A DNA stretch of 64,000 nt from CAWCAW01 sp963793645 (GCA_963793645.1 CAWCAW010000003.1:434001-498000), one strand, 5' to 3'; counted from the first letter of the stretch, positions 52,049-62,023 are shown. Numbers and translations are program-made. The notes: a model not told the origin generated them from the letters alone.

Positions 52049-54700
52049 ATGACAGACGGTGGACATGATGAGGGCACCAAAGGCCAAGAAGTGAGCGGAC
52101 CCTATGTGGTCGATCTTCGGGAGGTCGACGGGACTCAGGGCGCGCTGATGGGAGGCAAGGGCGCGCAGCTCGGAGAACTCGTGCGCATCGGAGGCATTCA
52201 CGTGCCGGCCGGCTTCTGCATCACTACGGATGCCTTTCGGGCGATTGTGACGGGTGTGCCGTCGCTCACCGAACGGCTCGACGCGCTTTCGAGCGTGAGC
52301 CCGCATGACCGTGAGGCGATCAGCGCGCTCAGCACCGAAATCCGGCGGACAATTGAAGCGACCACCATCCCAAGGGATCTGGTCACCGACGTCACCGGCG
52401 CCCTGGCCAAGTTCGACGCACAGGCTTCGTACGCTGTCCGTTCCAGCGCGACTGCGGAGGACCTACCCACGGCATCGTTCGCGGGTCAGCAGGACACGTA
52501 CTTGAACGTGGTGGGAGCGATGCAGGTCCTCGAGCACATCAGCCGCTGCTGGGCCTCTCTGTTCACCGAGCGAGCAGTGACCTATCGGCTGCACAACGGC
52601 GTGGACCACCGGCTCGTGCACATGGCCGTGGTCGTACAACAAATGGTCTTCCCCGAGGTGGCCGGCATTCTCTTCACGGCCGATCCCGTCACCTCGAATC
52701 GAAAGGTCGCCACCGTGGAGGCCGCCTTCGGGCTGGGCGAGTCACTGGCGTCGGGCCTGGTGAACCCCGACGTCTACATGGTGCGCGACGATGCGGTTGT
52801 CGCCAAGGCCGTCGCCACCAAAGAACTTGCCATTTACGCGTCGCCGTCGGGCGGGACCCATCGTGTGACGATCCCGCCCGAGCGCCAAGGCCTGGCGGCA
52901 CTCACGGACACCCAGGTCCTGCAACTTGTCGGGTTGGGTCGGCGGATCGAGGCCCACTTTGGCCACCCTCAGGACATCGAGTGGTGCCTCGACGATGAAT
53001 TTCAGATCGTCCAGAGTCGGCCCATCACCACCCTGTTCCCGATCCCCACCGCCGGCGACCAAGAGAATCACGTGTACGTCTCGGTCGGTCACCAGCAGAT
53101 GATGACCGACCCCATGAGACCCCTGGGTCTGTCCCTGTGGCAGCTCACGACGCCACGCCCCATGGCCATGGCAGGTGGACGCCTCTTTGTCGATGTCGCT
53201 GCCATGCTGGGTTCACCCGGCAGTCGCGACGCCCTGTTGGGAACGCTGGGGAGATCCGATCCACTTGTCGGCGACGCACTGCGGACCGTCCTCGACCGCG
53301 GCGACTTCATACCGGCCCACGGCGACCAGGGCGCTGGTGGTACTGGTGCCCGAGCAGGCGCCAATGTGGACGCCCTTGCCCCCATCGAGACCGATCCGCT
53401 CATAGTGGTCGATCTGATCGGCAGCGGCGATGCTTCTATCGCCACCTTGAAGCGCGCCATCCACGCCAAGTCTGGAACACAACTTCTCGACTTCATCTTC
53501 TCCGATCTCCAAGAGCTAAAACGGATCTTGTTCGACCCGAAGAGTCATCAGGTATTCATGTCGGCGATGGAAGCCACGTGGTGGTTGAACGAAACGCTGG
53601 AAACATGGCTCGGCGAGAGAAACGTGGCCGATACCCTGACGCAGTCCGTTCCCTACAACATCACCTCGGAGATGGGCCTGGCCCTCCTCGATCTGGCCGA
53701 CGCGATCCGCCCCTACCCGGCCGTAGTGACCTTTCTGCAGGGAGTCACGAACGAACGCTTCTTGGACGAGATGCTCACGGTTGCCGGCGGCCGGGCGGCT
53801 CGGGACGCCATCGTGACCTACCTCGATAGGTACGGCATGCGGTGCGTCGGTGAGATCGACATCACCCGGCCCCGTTGGAGCGAACGACCGACGACACTGC
53901 TGCCGCTTCTGCTTGGCAACATCAAGAACTTCGAGGACGGCGCCGGAGCTGCTCGTTTCGAGCACGGCCGAACAAAGGCCGAGGAGATGGAACGAGACAT
54001 CTTGGCCCTGGTGCGGGATTTGCCGGACGGGGAGCGTAAGGCGGCCGAGACGAAGCAAATGATTGATCGAGTGCGAACCTTTATCGGGTATCGGGAGTAC
54101 CCCAAGTACTTCATGGTCAGCCGATACTTCGTCTACAAGCAGGCCCTGTTGAAAGAAGCCGAACGTCTGGTGCAAACGAGCGTCCTGGGCCAGATCGAAG
54201 ACGTGTTCTATCTGACGCTCGAAGAACTCCGCGACGTCGTGCACACCAACCATGTCGATGATGCGCTCATCGCCGAGCGCAAGCACGCCTTTGGGTCGTA
54301 TGGCGCCCTGACGCCACCCCGGGTCATGACGTCGGACGGTGAGGTCGTTACCGGGACGTACGGGCGCACCGACGTCCCCGATGGAGCGCTCATCGGCCTC
54401 GCCGTTTCCGCCGGCACGGTCGAAGGTCGGGCCCGAGTGGTTCTGGATCTAGACGATGCCAACTTCGAAGCCGGTGACATCCTGGTGACCACCTTCACGG
54501 ATCCCAGCTGGACGCCGGCGTTCGTGGCCATAACGGGCCTGGTGACCGAGGTCGGGGGCGTGATGACTCACGGCGCCGTGATCGCACGCGAATACGGCTT
54601 GCCCGCCGTGGTCGGGGTCGAACACGCCACCGGACTCATCGACGATGGGCAACGGATCCGTGTGCACGGAACGGAGGGGTACGTCGAGATCCTCGGGTAA
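52049..54700 (+). CDS. rph: Rifampin phosphotransferase (PEP-synthase-like)
   Basis: Of 883 residues, close to the 867 of the Listeria enzyme. The N-terminal ATP-grasp part has MGGKGAQLGELVRIGGIHVP, VRSSATAEDLPTASFAGQQD, VQQMVFPEVAGILFTADPVT and DIEWCLDDEFQIVQSRPITT. The central rifampin-binding domain opens with VSVGHQQMMTDPMRPLGLSL. The swivelling domain ends TEVGGVMTHGAVIAREYGLP with catalytic His841. It transfers the ATP beta-phosphate to rifampin and inactivates it. ATG 52049 is chosen; GTG 52094 has a slightly better ribosome-binding site. PEP synthase is unlikely because the rifampin-binding domain is present. Confidence 0.92.
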   Translation: MTDGGHDEGTKGQEVSGPYVVDLREVDGTQGALMGGKGAQLGELVRIGGIHVPAGFCITTDAFRAIVTGVPSLTERLDALSSVSPHDREAISALSTEIRRTIEATTIPRDLVTDVTGALAKFDAQASYAVRSSATAEDLPTASFAGQQDTYLNVVGAMQVLEHISRCWASLFTERAVTYRLHNGVDHRLVHMAVVVQQMVFPEVAGILFTADPVTSNRKVATVEAAFGLGESLASGLVNPDVYMVRDDAVVAKAVATKELAIYASPSGGTHRVTIPPERQGLAALTDTQVLQLVGLGRRIEAHFGHPQDIEWCLDDEFQIVQSRPITTLFPIPTAGDQENHVYVSVGHQQMMTDPMRPLGLSLWQLTTPRPMAMAGGRLFVDVAAMLGSPGSRDALLGTLGRSDPLVGDALRTVLDRGDFIPAHGDQGAGGTGARAGANVDALAPIETDPLIVVDLIGSGDASIATLKRAIHAKSGTQLLDFIFSDLQELKRILFDPKSHQVFMSAMEATWWLNETLETWLGERNVADTLTQSVPYNITSEMGLALLDLADAIRPYPAVVTFLQGVTNERFLDEMLTVAGGRAARDAIVTYLDRYGMRCVGEIDITRPRWSERPTTLLPLLLGNIKNFEDGAGAARFEHGRTKAEEMERDILALVRDLPDGERKAAETKQMIDRVRTFIGYREYPKYFMVSRYFVYKQALLKEAERLVQTSVLGQIEDVFYLTLEELRDVVHTNHVDDALIAERKHAFGSYGALTPPRVMTSDGEVVTGTYGRTDVPDGALIGLAVSAGTVEGRARVVLDLDDANFEAGDILVTTFTDPSWTPAFVAITGLVTEVGGVMTHGAVIAREYGLPAVVGVEHATGLIDDGQRIRVHGTEGYVEILG

Positions 54701-54711
54701 CTACCTTGGGC

Positions 54712-55584
54712 TCAGTGCCCCGACGGGGAGCCGTACAGCCCGGGCCCGTCGATGCGGAGGTCGCCGAGGAATGAAAGCGCGGCTTCATAGGCGCCTTCGA
54801 TGAGAAGTTCGGTGGAGTCGAAGTTGAACGGCGAACACCGGCAGGCGGCTGGTCCCGGCAGGTAGACGATGGGCACCTCGGCGGCCAGCAAGGGTGCATC
54901 GAACAGGGGCTGCGAACGCATGGTGACCATGGCGGTATAGAGCAGGGTCTCTACCAGGGTCTCGGGCGTCGGGAGCAGGTGCCCCGGGAATGTGCAGTCC
55001 AGCACCACCAGGGAACGAGCGCCCATGGCCAGGGCCTGGCGGAGGGGGACGTTGGCCACGACTCCCCCATCGCACAGGTGCCTCCCCTCGTGTTCGACGG
55101 GGGGGAACACACCGGGAATGGCCGCGCTGGCCAGCAGGGCCGGCAGGAGTGGCCCGCTGTTGATGACGAAAGGGGCGGCTACTGCCATGTCCGTCGTGAC
55201 CGCCACCAACGGGATAGCAAGATTGTCAAAGGTTGTCGTGGCACCAAGAAAATCGGCGATCACGGCGGCGAGGCCGGAATTAGGAAAGAGATGCGTTTTC
55301 GTATGTTGGAGCGTGCGGGCCTGTGCCAGCAGCCCCCCGGGAAAGATCTGGTTCCGCCGGATGCGTGCCCAGGCGTGAGAAAGGCGGTTGGCCGCACCGG
55401 TGGGATTGAGCGCGATGACAGCGGCATTGAGTGAGCCCACAGATGTCCCGGCCACGAGGTCGGGCGTTATCCCCTTGTCGGTGAGCGCCTCGAGCATGCC
55501 CACTTGGATGGCGCCCAGGCTGCCACCCCCGCCGAGGACGAACCCGATGGGACGCGGGAGATCGAGTGGTTGTGATGATTCCAC
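54712..55584 (-). CDS. Patatin-like phospholipase
   Basis: Of 290 residues. Oxyanion GGGGSLGAIQVGML, nucleophile GTSVGSLNAAVIA and catalytic DGGVVANVPLRQAL make a complete Ser-Asp dyad. No signal peptide. Its substrate, probably a lipid ester, is not defined. Convergent with rph, 11 bases apart. Confidence 0.92.
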   Translation of the reverse strand: MESSQPLDLPRPIGFVLGGGGSLGAIQVGMLEALTDKGITPDLVAGTSVGSLNAAVIALNPTGAANRLSHAWARIRRNQIFPGGLLAQARTLQHTKTHLFPNSGLAAVIADFLGATTTFDNLAIPLVAVTTDMAVAAPFVINSGPLLPALLASAAIPGVFPPVEHEGRHLCDGGVVANVPLRQALAMGARSLVVLDCTFPGHLLPTPETLVETLLYTAMVTMRSQPLFDAPLLAAEVPIVYLPGPAACRCSPFNFDSTELLIEGAYEAALSFLGDLRIDGPGLYGSPSGH

Positions 55585-55713
55585 AGCGATGAAACCATAC
55601 GTCGTCGTCGTTGTGACGTCCCGACCAACCTCAACGCGGCAGATGGTGCACGGTTGACTCCCCGAATGATTTACAGACCCGCCACGCTTCGATTGCGTTC
55701 GGCGAACCGCTGA

Positions 55714-56592
55714 TCATGATCTGGTTCCCACGTCGGCACGAGCCGTCACACGACGGACGTTGATGTCGCCCACGGCGGTGTGGGCCCGGATCTCGATCGT
55801 CTGTGCCGCGACCGGCGGACGGCCCGTGTCCTCGAGTTCGTTGTTGACGCGACCAAAGGTGGTGGAAAGATCCAGCCAGGCGGAGACCCCGTCGAGCACG
55901 CCAACGTCGATCTGACCGCAGGCCGTCTTGGCTTCGGTGGCACCCTGCGAGAGCCGTCCCAATCGCACGTCCCCCACGGCGGTCTTCGCGGTGACATGGG
56001 ATCGGGCGCTGTCGACTTGGATCGTGCCGTTGGCATTGTGGAACTGGGCAGGGCCGTCCACCTCGCCGAGGTGGGTATCCCCGTTCGAGTTCTTTACGGT
56101 GGCCGAACCTCCGACCGCGCCGATGTCGATCCGGCCTGATCCGGTCTTTACATCGGCGTCTCCCCGGACTCGTCCGACTGTCACCTCACCGAACCCGGTC
56201 CTGATCTTGGCGGAACCGGCCTCGTCGATGCGGACGTCACCCATACCCGTTTTGACGTCGAGGTCGCCGAGACGACCGGTGACACGCACCGATGCCATCG
56301 TCACGTCCGCGTTGAGCCGTGATCCCTCGGGGAGCTGGATTTCGACGTCGATCGACTCGTTACCCCCCCACGGGGTCCACTGACGCCAGTTCTTGGAGCC
56401 TTTTACTACGAGGGAACCCGATGCATATTCGACTCGAGTGAGCCGGGCCGCGTTGCTGTCCCCTTCGCTGGTGGGATCGCTCGGCCTCACCTCGACCACA
56501 GTTTCGGTGCACTCAGTCGCCACGAGGCGAAGAGAGCCGATGCCGAACTCCAACGAGACCGAGATCGGTTCAGGGGTGGGGAAGATGGTCAT
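55714..56592 (-). CDS. DUF4097 beta-strand repeat protein
   Basis: Of 292 residues. It consists of regular strands with repeats such as LDVKTGMGDVRIDEAGSAKI, RTGFGEVTVGRVRGDADVKT and KTAVGDVRLGRLSQ, predicting a right-handed beta-helix (DUF4097). No signal peptide, so cytoplasmic. It follows a ribbon-helix-helix gene by 19 bases and is likely its operon partner. Confidence 0.9.
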   Translation of the reverse strand: MTIFPTPEPISVSLEFGIGSLRLVATECTETVVEVRPSDPTSEGDSNAARLTRVEYASGSLVVKGSKNWRQWTPWGGNESIDVEIQLPEGSRLNADVTMASVRVTGRLGDLDVKTGMGDVRIDEAGSAKIRTGFGEVTVGRVRGDADVKTGSGRIDIGAVGGSATVKNSNGDTHLGEVDGPAQFHNANGTIQVDSARSHVTAKTAVGDVRLGRLSQGATEAKTACGQIDVGVLDGVSAWLDLSTTFGRVNNELEDTGRPPVAAQTIEIRAHTAVGDINVRRVTARADVGTRS

Positions 56593-56611
56593 AGGGATTC
56601 CTCCTGTCTGG

Positions 56612-57121
56612 CTACCGGCTCCAGCCGGTGTATCGCTGCGATCCGGTGGGTGGTCGTCGGTCCTGATTGCGAGCCGAACTGCTTCGATCGAGAGCGGCGC
56701 TCATGGCGCGCACCATCCAGGTGTTGATCGAAAGACCTTCGCGGGCGGCCTCCTCGTCGACCCTGACCTTCAAGTGCTCGGGAAGGCGGAGATTGATACG
56801 GGCCGTGGACCCCTCGTCTCCTTCGGGGGAGGCGAGGCTCGATACCCGGACCTCTTCTTCCACTGGAGGGGGCGCCGGCTGGGGGAGGTTCACCACGAAC
56901 TCGGGCTCCCGGCCTCTCAGCCGCAACTCCACCGAACCCGGCGCCAGTTCGCAGGTGATTTCCTCGGCCGCAGCGACAAGGACGTCAAGCAAGGCCAGGC
57001 GTACGGCCGACTCGAGGGGGGCGAACAATCGCTCTGCCTGCGCCTTCGCTACCACTCCGCCGACGTCAGCGGCGGCCGCGAACTGGGTGCGGATGCCTTC
57101 GATGTGCTCGACCAATTCCAT
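56612..57121 (-). CDS. HicB/Arc-like ribbon-helix-helix regulator
   Basis: Of 169 residues. The C-terminal RHH is ARINLRLPEHLKVRVDEEAA then REGLSINTWMVRAMSAALD. The N-terminal 100 residues are an uncharacterised helical and Glu/Pro-rich domain. The ATG 57121 lies within a perfect inverted repeat, so it probably represses itself and the following DUF4097 gene. No toxin (HicA) is present, so I do not call it a toxin-antitoxin system. Confidence 0.85.
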   Translation of the reverse strand: MELVEHIEGIRTQFAAAADVGGVVAKAQAERLFAPLESAVRLALLDVLVAAAEEITCELAPGSVELRLRGREPEFVVNLPQPAPPPVEEEVRVSSLASPEGDEGSTARINLRLPEHLKVRVDEEAAREGLSINTWMVRAMSAALDRSSSARNQDRRPPTGSQRYTGWSR

Positions 57122-57140
57122 GGTGCCATTTTGGCACCAT
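57120..57140. promoter_or_regulatory. Operator ATGGTGCCA-TTT-TGGCACCAT with extra half-site
   Basis: Perfect 9-bp arms with three-base spacer overlap the RHH start codon. A third half-site TGGCACCA is at 57165-57172. Both lie between the RHH gene and the divergent GGDEF-EAL gene, so both promoters may be covered. Confidence 0.75.
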
Positions 57141-57248
57141 TTTTGACACTATGTAAAGCAATGATGGCACCAAGATCTTCTGCTGGCTTTGGGCCCACTT
57201 TGATCCCTGGGCTCAAGAACCACTCTGACCTGGTCGATCTCTCTGATA

Positions 57249-59861
57249 ATGGCCTTTGCTCGATTGCGTCGGTTCTTCTCCGGCGAGACCCAGGGACGGC
57301 ACTTTGTCGCCGTGCTGTTCATGGGGCCGGCGGCCGCGGCGGCCATCCTCGGATTGCGAGTGCTGCACCTCGTCGCCCTCACCCCGATCTGGCTGATTCC
57401 GGTCATTCTCATGGTGGGACAACTTCTGACCACTTCGGCTGGCATCTGGCGCCATCAAGCCCCGAGTCGCCCCCGTCTACACGTGTGGGTGGCGGCGCAA
57501 ACGATCTTGGTGACAACAACCATTTACGCGACCGGGTGGGGCCCGGCCTTGGCGATCGGATTGGTCCTCGTCGGTCAGGAGATGATCGCCATCACCGATT
57601 CGTCGTCGGAGCGCGCCGTATTGGGATGGAGCTTGGTATGTCTGGGAGCCGGCGAAGGGGCGGTCGCTCTCGGTTGGGTTCCCTCTTTGATTCCGGTGTC
57701 AGAGGGCTATGGCCTGGCTGCCCTCGTCGGCATCGGGATCGTCTTCTCGAATCGATCCTTGCGATCGGCCATGGCGGAATCCGAGGAGGCGGCTGCACTG
57801 ACCGAGCGGCGAGAGCGTCGTTTCAGAGCACTGGTGCACAGTTCGTCCGATCTGGTCTTCACCGTTGATGCCACCAACACGGTGACGTACGCCAGTCCCG
57901 CCTGCGTCAAGGTGTTGGGATACGACCCTGATGCACTGGTGGGTTTCGATGCGGGAGCCTTGGTCCACGAAGCGGACTTGGCGCTCCTTAACGAAACGAC
58001 CGATGCTTTCGCCGCCGCCGCTGGCCAATCCGTCGAGTTCGTCCTCCGCGTTCGCCACCACGACCAGACGTGGCGGTGGCTCGAGGGCGTGGTGACAAAC
58101 CTCCTGGATGACCCGTCTGTACAGGGCTTGGTCATCAATGCTCGCGATGTCACAGAACGCAAGGCTCGCTTGGAACGTCAGGTCGCCATCTCCGAACTTG
58201 GTCGGGAGGTTTTACAGGCCACAACACTGTCCGATTCCGATACCGCCGCCACAGACACGGTCCTGCGCGTCACCCACGCCCGTCATTGCCGCGTCGAGCG
58301 CGCCCTGGATCAAAAAGACGCCGATGATCGTTCACTCGCCGACGTGGAAACGGCGAGTGGGCACAACGACTCTCCGCATATTCGCATCGCTGTGGGTAAT
58401 CCCGACGAACCTCTTGCCTGCATCGTCGCCAGCCGGGACAAGGCATTTTCGACCGAGGATGCCGAGTTCCTCGAGGCAGTAGCCGGCATCGTCATGTCGG
58501 CCACGGTACGGTTCAACGCCGAAGAAGCGATACGCCGCCAAGCGCTGCATGATTCGCTCACGGGGCTTCCTAATCGCACCCTGTTCAACGATCGGCTCCA
58601 GCACGCCTTGACTCGACACACCCGGACGGCGGGCTATGTCGCCGTGCTGATCGCCGACCTCGACGGCTTCAAGAATGTCAATGACAGTCTCGGCCACCTG
58701 GCCGGCGATGCTCTCCTGCGAGCGGTAGCCCAAAGACTGCTCACGCACCTACGCGGATTCGACACCATCGCGCGCCTTGGCGGCGACGAGTTTGCCATTT
58801 TGTTCGATCAACTCGAGTCGACCAGGCCTACAAGCCAGATCGCCCAACGGGTGTTGGACGCTCTGGTCGAGCCGCTTCAGCTCCCGGACCGTGACGTCGC
58901 CATTGGGGCGAGCGTCGGCATCGCCTTTACTGACCGTGCCGATGCCAAAGCCGAGCGGCTCTTGGCCGATGCCGATGCCGCCATGTACCAGGCCAAGCGC
59001 GAGGGAAAGGGTTGCTACCGGGTATTCGAAGCCGCCATGCACACCGCCGCGGTCGAAAGGATGAATCTCGAACAAGAGCTCCGCTCGGCGGTCCGAGGCG
59101 GCGCACTGACTGTGAGCTATCAACCGATAATCGAGACGAGCACCGGTCGAGTCACCTCTTTTGAGGCCCTGGCCCGATGGCTCCACCCCACCAGAGGATT
59201 CGTTCCCCCGAGCAGCTTTATCCCGCTCGCCGAAGATTCGGGCCTGATCATCGATCTCGGGCGCACCGTGCTGGTTGAAGCCTGCCAACGTGTCTGTGGA
59301 TGGCGCCGGTCGTTTCCCGGTCTGGAGCTGAGCATCGCCGTCAATGCGTCACGACTCCAACTCTCCGATGCCAGTTTTGTGGAGCTTGTCGCCGACACGC
59401 TGGCGGATGCCGACCTTCCACCTTCGTCGTTGATCATCGAGATCACCGAGTCGATATTGGCCAATGAGCCGCTTCACGTCATGGCGACTCTTAATGTGCT
59501 GCGTGGCATGGGCGTTCGCGTCGCCATCGACGATTTTGGCACCGGCTATTCGTCGTTCGCGGCTCTGGCCGACCTTCCTATCGACATTCTGAAGATCGAC
59601 AAGCGCTTCGTCGACAACGTGGTGCTCAACGATCAGGGCCACGGTTTTGTCAGCGCCATGATGCAGCTCGCCGAGACGCTGCAGCTCGACATCACCGCCG
59701 AAGGAGTGGAGAGCGTCCCCCAGCGTGATGCGCTTGTTCTCCTTGGATGCACGCATATCCAGGGTTACTTGATCTCTCAGCCGCTCCCGGGTGATGAAGT
59801 TGAAGCATTTCTCGCCCGCGCGTCAGATATGAACCCCGTCGAGTCACGACTGAGTAGCTAA
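57249..59861 (+). CDS. Membrane PAS-GGDEF-EAL protein (cyclic-di-GMP turnover)
   Basis: Of 870 residues. About six N-terminal transmembrane helices, then a PAS domain (RFRALVHSSSDLVFTVDATN; VVTNLLDDPSVQGLVINARD), a GAF-like stretch, and a GGDEF domain (LTGLPNRTLFNDRLQHALTR, active site ARLGGDEFAILF, I-site RGFD five residues upstream). The EAL domain has FEALARWLHP, VRVAIDDFGTGYSSFAALA and TAEGVESVPQRD. All key catalytic residues look intact in both domains, so it may make and degrade c-di-GMP; it is probably regulated by PAS ligand and membrane signal. Confidence 0.93.
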   Translation: MAFARLRRFFSGETQGRHFVAVLFMGPAAAAAILGLRVLHLVALTPIWLIPVILMVGQLLTTSAGIWRHQAPSRPRLHVWVAAQTILVTTTIYATGWGPALAIGLVLVGQEMIAITDSSSERAVLGWSLVCLGAGEGAVALGWVPSLIPVSEGYGLAALVGIGIVFSNRSLRSAMAESEEAAALTERRERRFRALVHSSSDLVFTVDATNTVTYASPACVKVLGYDPDALVGFDAGALVHEADLALLNETTDAFAAAAGQSVEFVLRVRHHDQTWRWLEGVVTNLLDDPSVQGLVINARDVTERKARLERQVAISELGREVLQATTLSDSDTAATDTVLRVTHARHCRVERALDQKDADDRSLADVETASGHNDSPHIRIAVGNPDEPLACIVASRDKAFSTEDAEFLEAVAGIVMSATVRFNAEEAIRRQALHDSLTGLPNRTLFNDRLQHALTRHTRTAGYVAVLIADLDGFKNVNDSLGHLAGDALLRAVAQRLLTHLRGFDTIARLGGDEFAILFDQLESTRPTSQIAQRVLDALVEPLQLPDRDVAIGASVGIAFTDRADAKAERLLADADAAMYQAKREGKGCYRVFEAAMHTAAVERMNLEQELRSAVRGGALTVSYQPIIETSTGRVTSFEALARWLHPTRGFVPPSSFIPLAEDSGLIIDLGRTVLVEACQRVCGWRRSFPGLELSIAVNASRLQLSDASFVELVADTLADADLPPSSLIIEITESILANEPLHVMATLNVLRGMGVRVAIDDFGTGYSSFAALADLPIDILKIDKRFVDNVVLNDQGHGFVSAMMQLAETLQLDITAEGVESVPQRDALVLLGCTHIQGYLISQPLPGDEVEAFLARASDMNPVESRLSS

Positions 59862-59864
59862 GAC

Positions 59865-61300
59865 TCAGTAATCGACCTGCCATTGCGCCCGGCTCGATCC
59901 GCGGGGGACCAGAATCGGGTCGGGCCACCGCGATGGCGTGTGGGAGAACCGTACCGGGGGGGCGACCATGTGCACGTCCCCCAAGGGACTCGGGGCGTCG
60001 TATGCCACAGGGTCTCGCAAGGTGTGTTCCTCGTCACAGGCGGCGAGAGCAGGGTCGACGAACCCGAGGGACCCGCCCCACATGGCGGTTCTTGTGAGGT
60101 TGACGGTGACGTGCCACGAACCGCCCTCCGTGGCCCGCTTCACCAGGGCGGCCATGGCGCCAATGGCCCCCATAAAACCGGTGATGTAATCGTTGAGGAG
60201 GAAGGTCACAGGAAACCGAGGCTCGGCCGCACTCCCCTCGATGCACATGAGCCCCGAGGCTGCCGAGCCGTTCATGTCAAAGCCACCTCGATGCGCCCAT
60301 GGGCCGTTCGAGCCATAGCAACTGACCGAGACATAGACGATCCCCGGATGACGGTCGGCCAGCGTGGCTGGATCAACACCTCGGCGCTGCAGTCTTCCCA
60401 CGCGATGGTTGTCGACCACGACGTCGGTCTCTCCCAGCAGTCTCGTAAGACGCTCCTGGCCGATAGGGCTGTCGAGATCGATGTACGCGCTGCGAGAGCC
60501 AACGTTGGCTTCGGCATAGATGTGCTCATGCTCGTAGTCGTTCGGCCTCGTGGCGCCGAGCACGTCGGCTCCATGCTCGGCGAAGGTTCTCCCGACGGTG
60601 GGTCCGGCGATGGCATGGGTGAACGACAGCACGCGAATGCCGTCGAATGGTCGGCGGGCGGGCGCAAAGTCACCGACGGGCGCATCGCCGATGCGTTCGA
60701 GGCCGATGACGGGCTGGGCCGCCAGCAGCGTCCCTTGCTCGTGTTGACGCCACTCGTCGGCACTCCGCACCACCGTGAGCGGCAGGCCCGACGAGTTGGC
60801 CTGCTCCTCGAGATCGAAGGCGTCCCAAGTGGCGATGGCCGCCGCTACTTTGACGGGATCCGGTGCCACGTCTAAGAACCGGCACCATTTGGCGGCCAGA
60901 TGTGGATAGACGGCCGTGGCCATAACCCAGCGCCCATCGGCGGTGCGATAAGGCGACACCAAGAACGGATTGTCGAGCACCAGCGGGTGGGGTGCGATTT
61001 CACCGTTGAGCGTGGGGTGCCAAAAGGCACCCGGGTTTATGGAGTGGATGGCTTGGCGCAGGTCCACATGCAGTTGCTGCTCAGGGCCGCCCCGGTGGCG
61101 ATGGAGTGCAACGGCCCCCACCGCGGCCGCCATGAGCGGCACCCCGATGCACGCTCCCAGCCGATGCGCGGCAGGGACGATCGGATCCTGGCCGGCGAAG
61201 AAGACCGAAGCTCCAGCCTGAGACGTCGAGAGGCCGACGACTGACAAAGGTCGTCGAGGGCGTGGCGCGGATCGAAGTCGACCTCGTCGGGCGGAGTCAT
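59865..61300 (-). CDS. Family III CoA-transferase (CaiB/BaiF-like, frameshifted)
   Basis: About 478 residues after correction. The true N-terminus is MTPPDEVDFDPRHALDDL, and one missing base in the T-run at 61247 (A on plus) joins it to LSVVGLSTSQAGASVFFAGQ. The second half has FDGIRVLSFTHAIAGPTVGR and TFAEHGADVLGATRPNDYEH, with FDMNGSAASGLMCIEG. This is a CaiB/BaiF CoA-transferase with tandem halves. Its ATG overlaps the TetR stop (ATGA). Likely acts on an organic acid CoA ester; substrate unknown. Confidence 0.85.
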
Positions 61301-61965
61301 GGCGTTGCCTCGAGCGGGAGCCGGTCAAGGGAGCCGTCCTCAGGCGAAGGGACGGCGCCGGCGGGAACGGAGAATTGCCGCAGCAACGCGGCCACGGCGA
61401 CGGAGCCGAGATCCCCGTGGACGATCCGACCGGCGGCGCAGTCCGTCAGGACCTGGATATCGCTTCCTTCGCTTACGGCAACGATCATGCGCGCCAGCTC
61501 TTCGGGAGCGATGACGGGGACACGGTGCACTCGATCGAGCGATTCCGTCACCAGTGCGGAGAGCTCCGAACGGACCCGGGCTTCGTGTTCGACAAGGAGC
61601 CGAGCCACCCCTGGATGGCGAATGGCGTGCAGAGAGAACTCCATCGACACAAGAGTCCATTGGCGATCCACGGGGAGCTCGGCCACGGTGCTTTGTGTGT
61701 CGGGGGCAGCGGCCAGCTCGCCCGCCTTCGGCATGGCGCGACGGATCCACTCGGCGCGTTGCGACCAACTGCGATCGAGGAGAGCAAGGAACAAGGCCTC
61801 CTTATTGGCGAAGTTGGAGTAAAAGGCGCCTTTGGTCAGCCCCGCCTGGGCGCAGAGGTCGGGAATCGAGGTGGCTCCATACCCCAGGTCGGCGAACAGT
61901 TCCATGGCCGCATCAAGAAGCGCCGCAACGGTGGCCGGTCGGCGCTTGGTTACCCCACGTGGCAT
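61297..61965 (-). CDS. TetR-family regulator of the CoA-transferase
   Basis: Of 222 residues. HTH: AALLDAAMELFADLGYGATS and IPDLCAQAGLTKGAFYSNFA. The C-terminal domain is the FadR/AcrR-type helical fold. Coupled to the CoA-transferase by ATGA overlap. Two tandem palindromes at 61982-62012 are its likely operators. Confidence 0.92.
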   Translation of the reverse strand: MPRGVTKRRPATVAALLDAAMELFADLGYGATSIPDLCAQAGLTKGAFYSNFANKEALFLALLDRSWSQRAEWIRRAMPKAGELAAAPDTQSTVAELPVDRQWTLVSMEFSLHAIRHPGVARLLVEHEARVRSELSALVTESLDRVHRVPVIAPEELARMIVAVSEGSDIQVLTDCAAGRIVHGDLGSVAVAALLRQFSVPAGAVPSPEDGSLDRLPLEATP

Positions 61966-61981
61966 GACACCAGCTTATATA

Positions 61982-62012
61982 ATACCGATCAGTATGCAAT
62001 ACCTATCGGTAT
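61982..62012. promoter_or_regulatory. Two tandem TetR-type palindromes
   Basis: ATACCGATCAGTAT (61982-61995) and ATACCTATCGGTAT (61999-62012) share ATACC.ATC.GTAT and start 17 bases apart; the outer arms ATACCGAT and ATCGGTAT are also perfectly inverted. They lie 17 bases upstream of the TetR ATG. Confidence 0.75.
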
Positions 62013-62023
62013 CATATTGAGAA

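Noticed and set aside
56612..57121. HicAB toxin-antitoxin system
   Set aside because: HicB-like RHH is present but no HicA-type double-stranded RNA-binding toxin lies on either side; the partner is DUF4097.
56393..57868. Rightward 491-codon frame over the DUF4097 and RHH genes
   Set aside because: Antisense shadow running into the start of the GGDEF-EAL gene in a different frame; no motifs.
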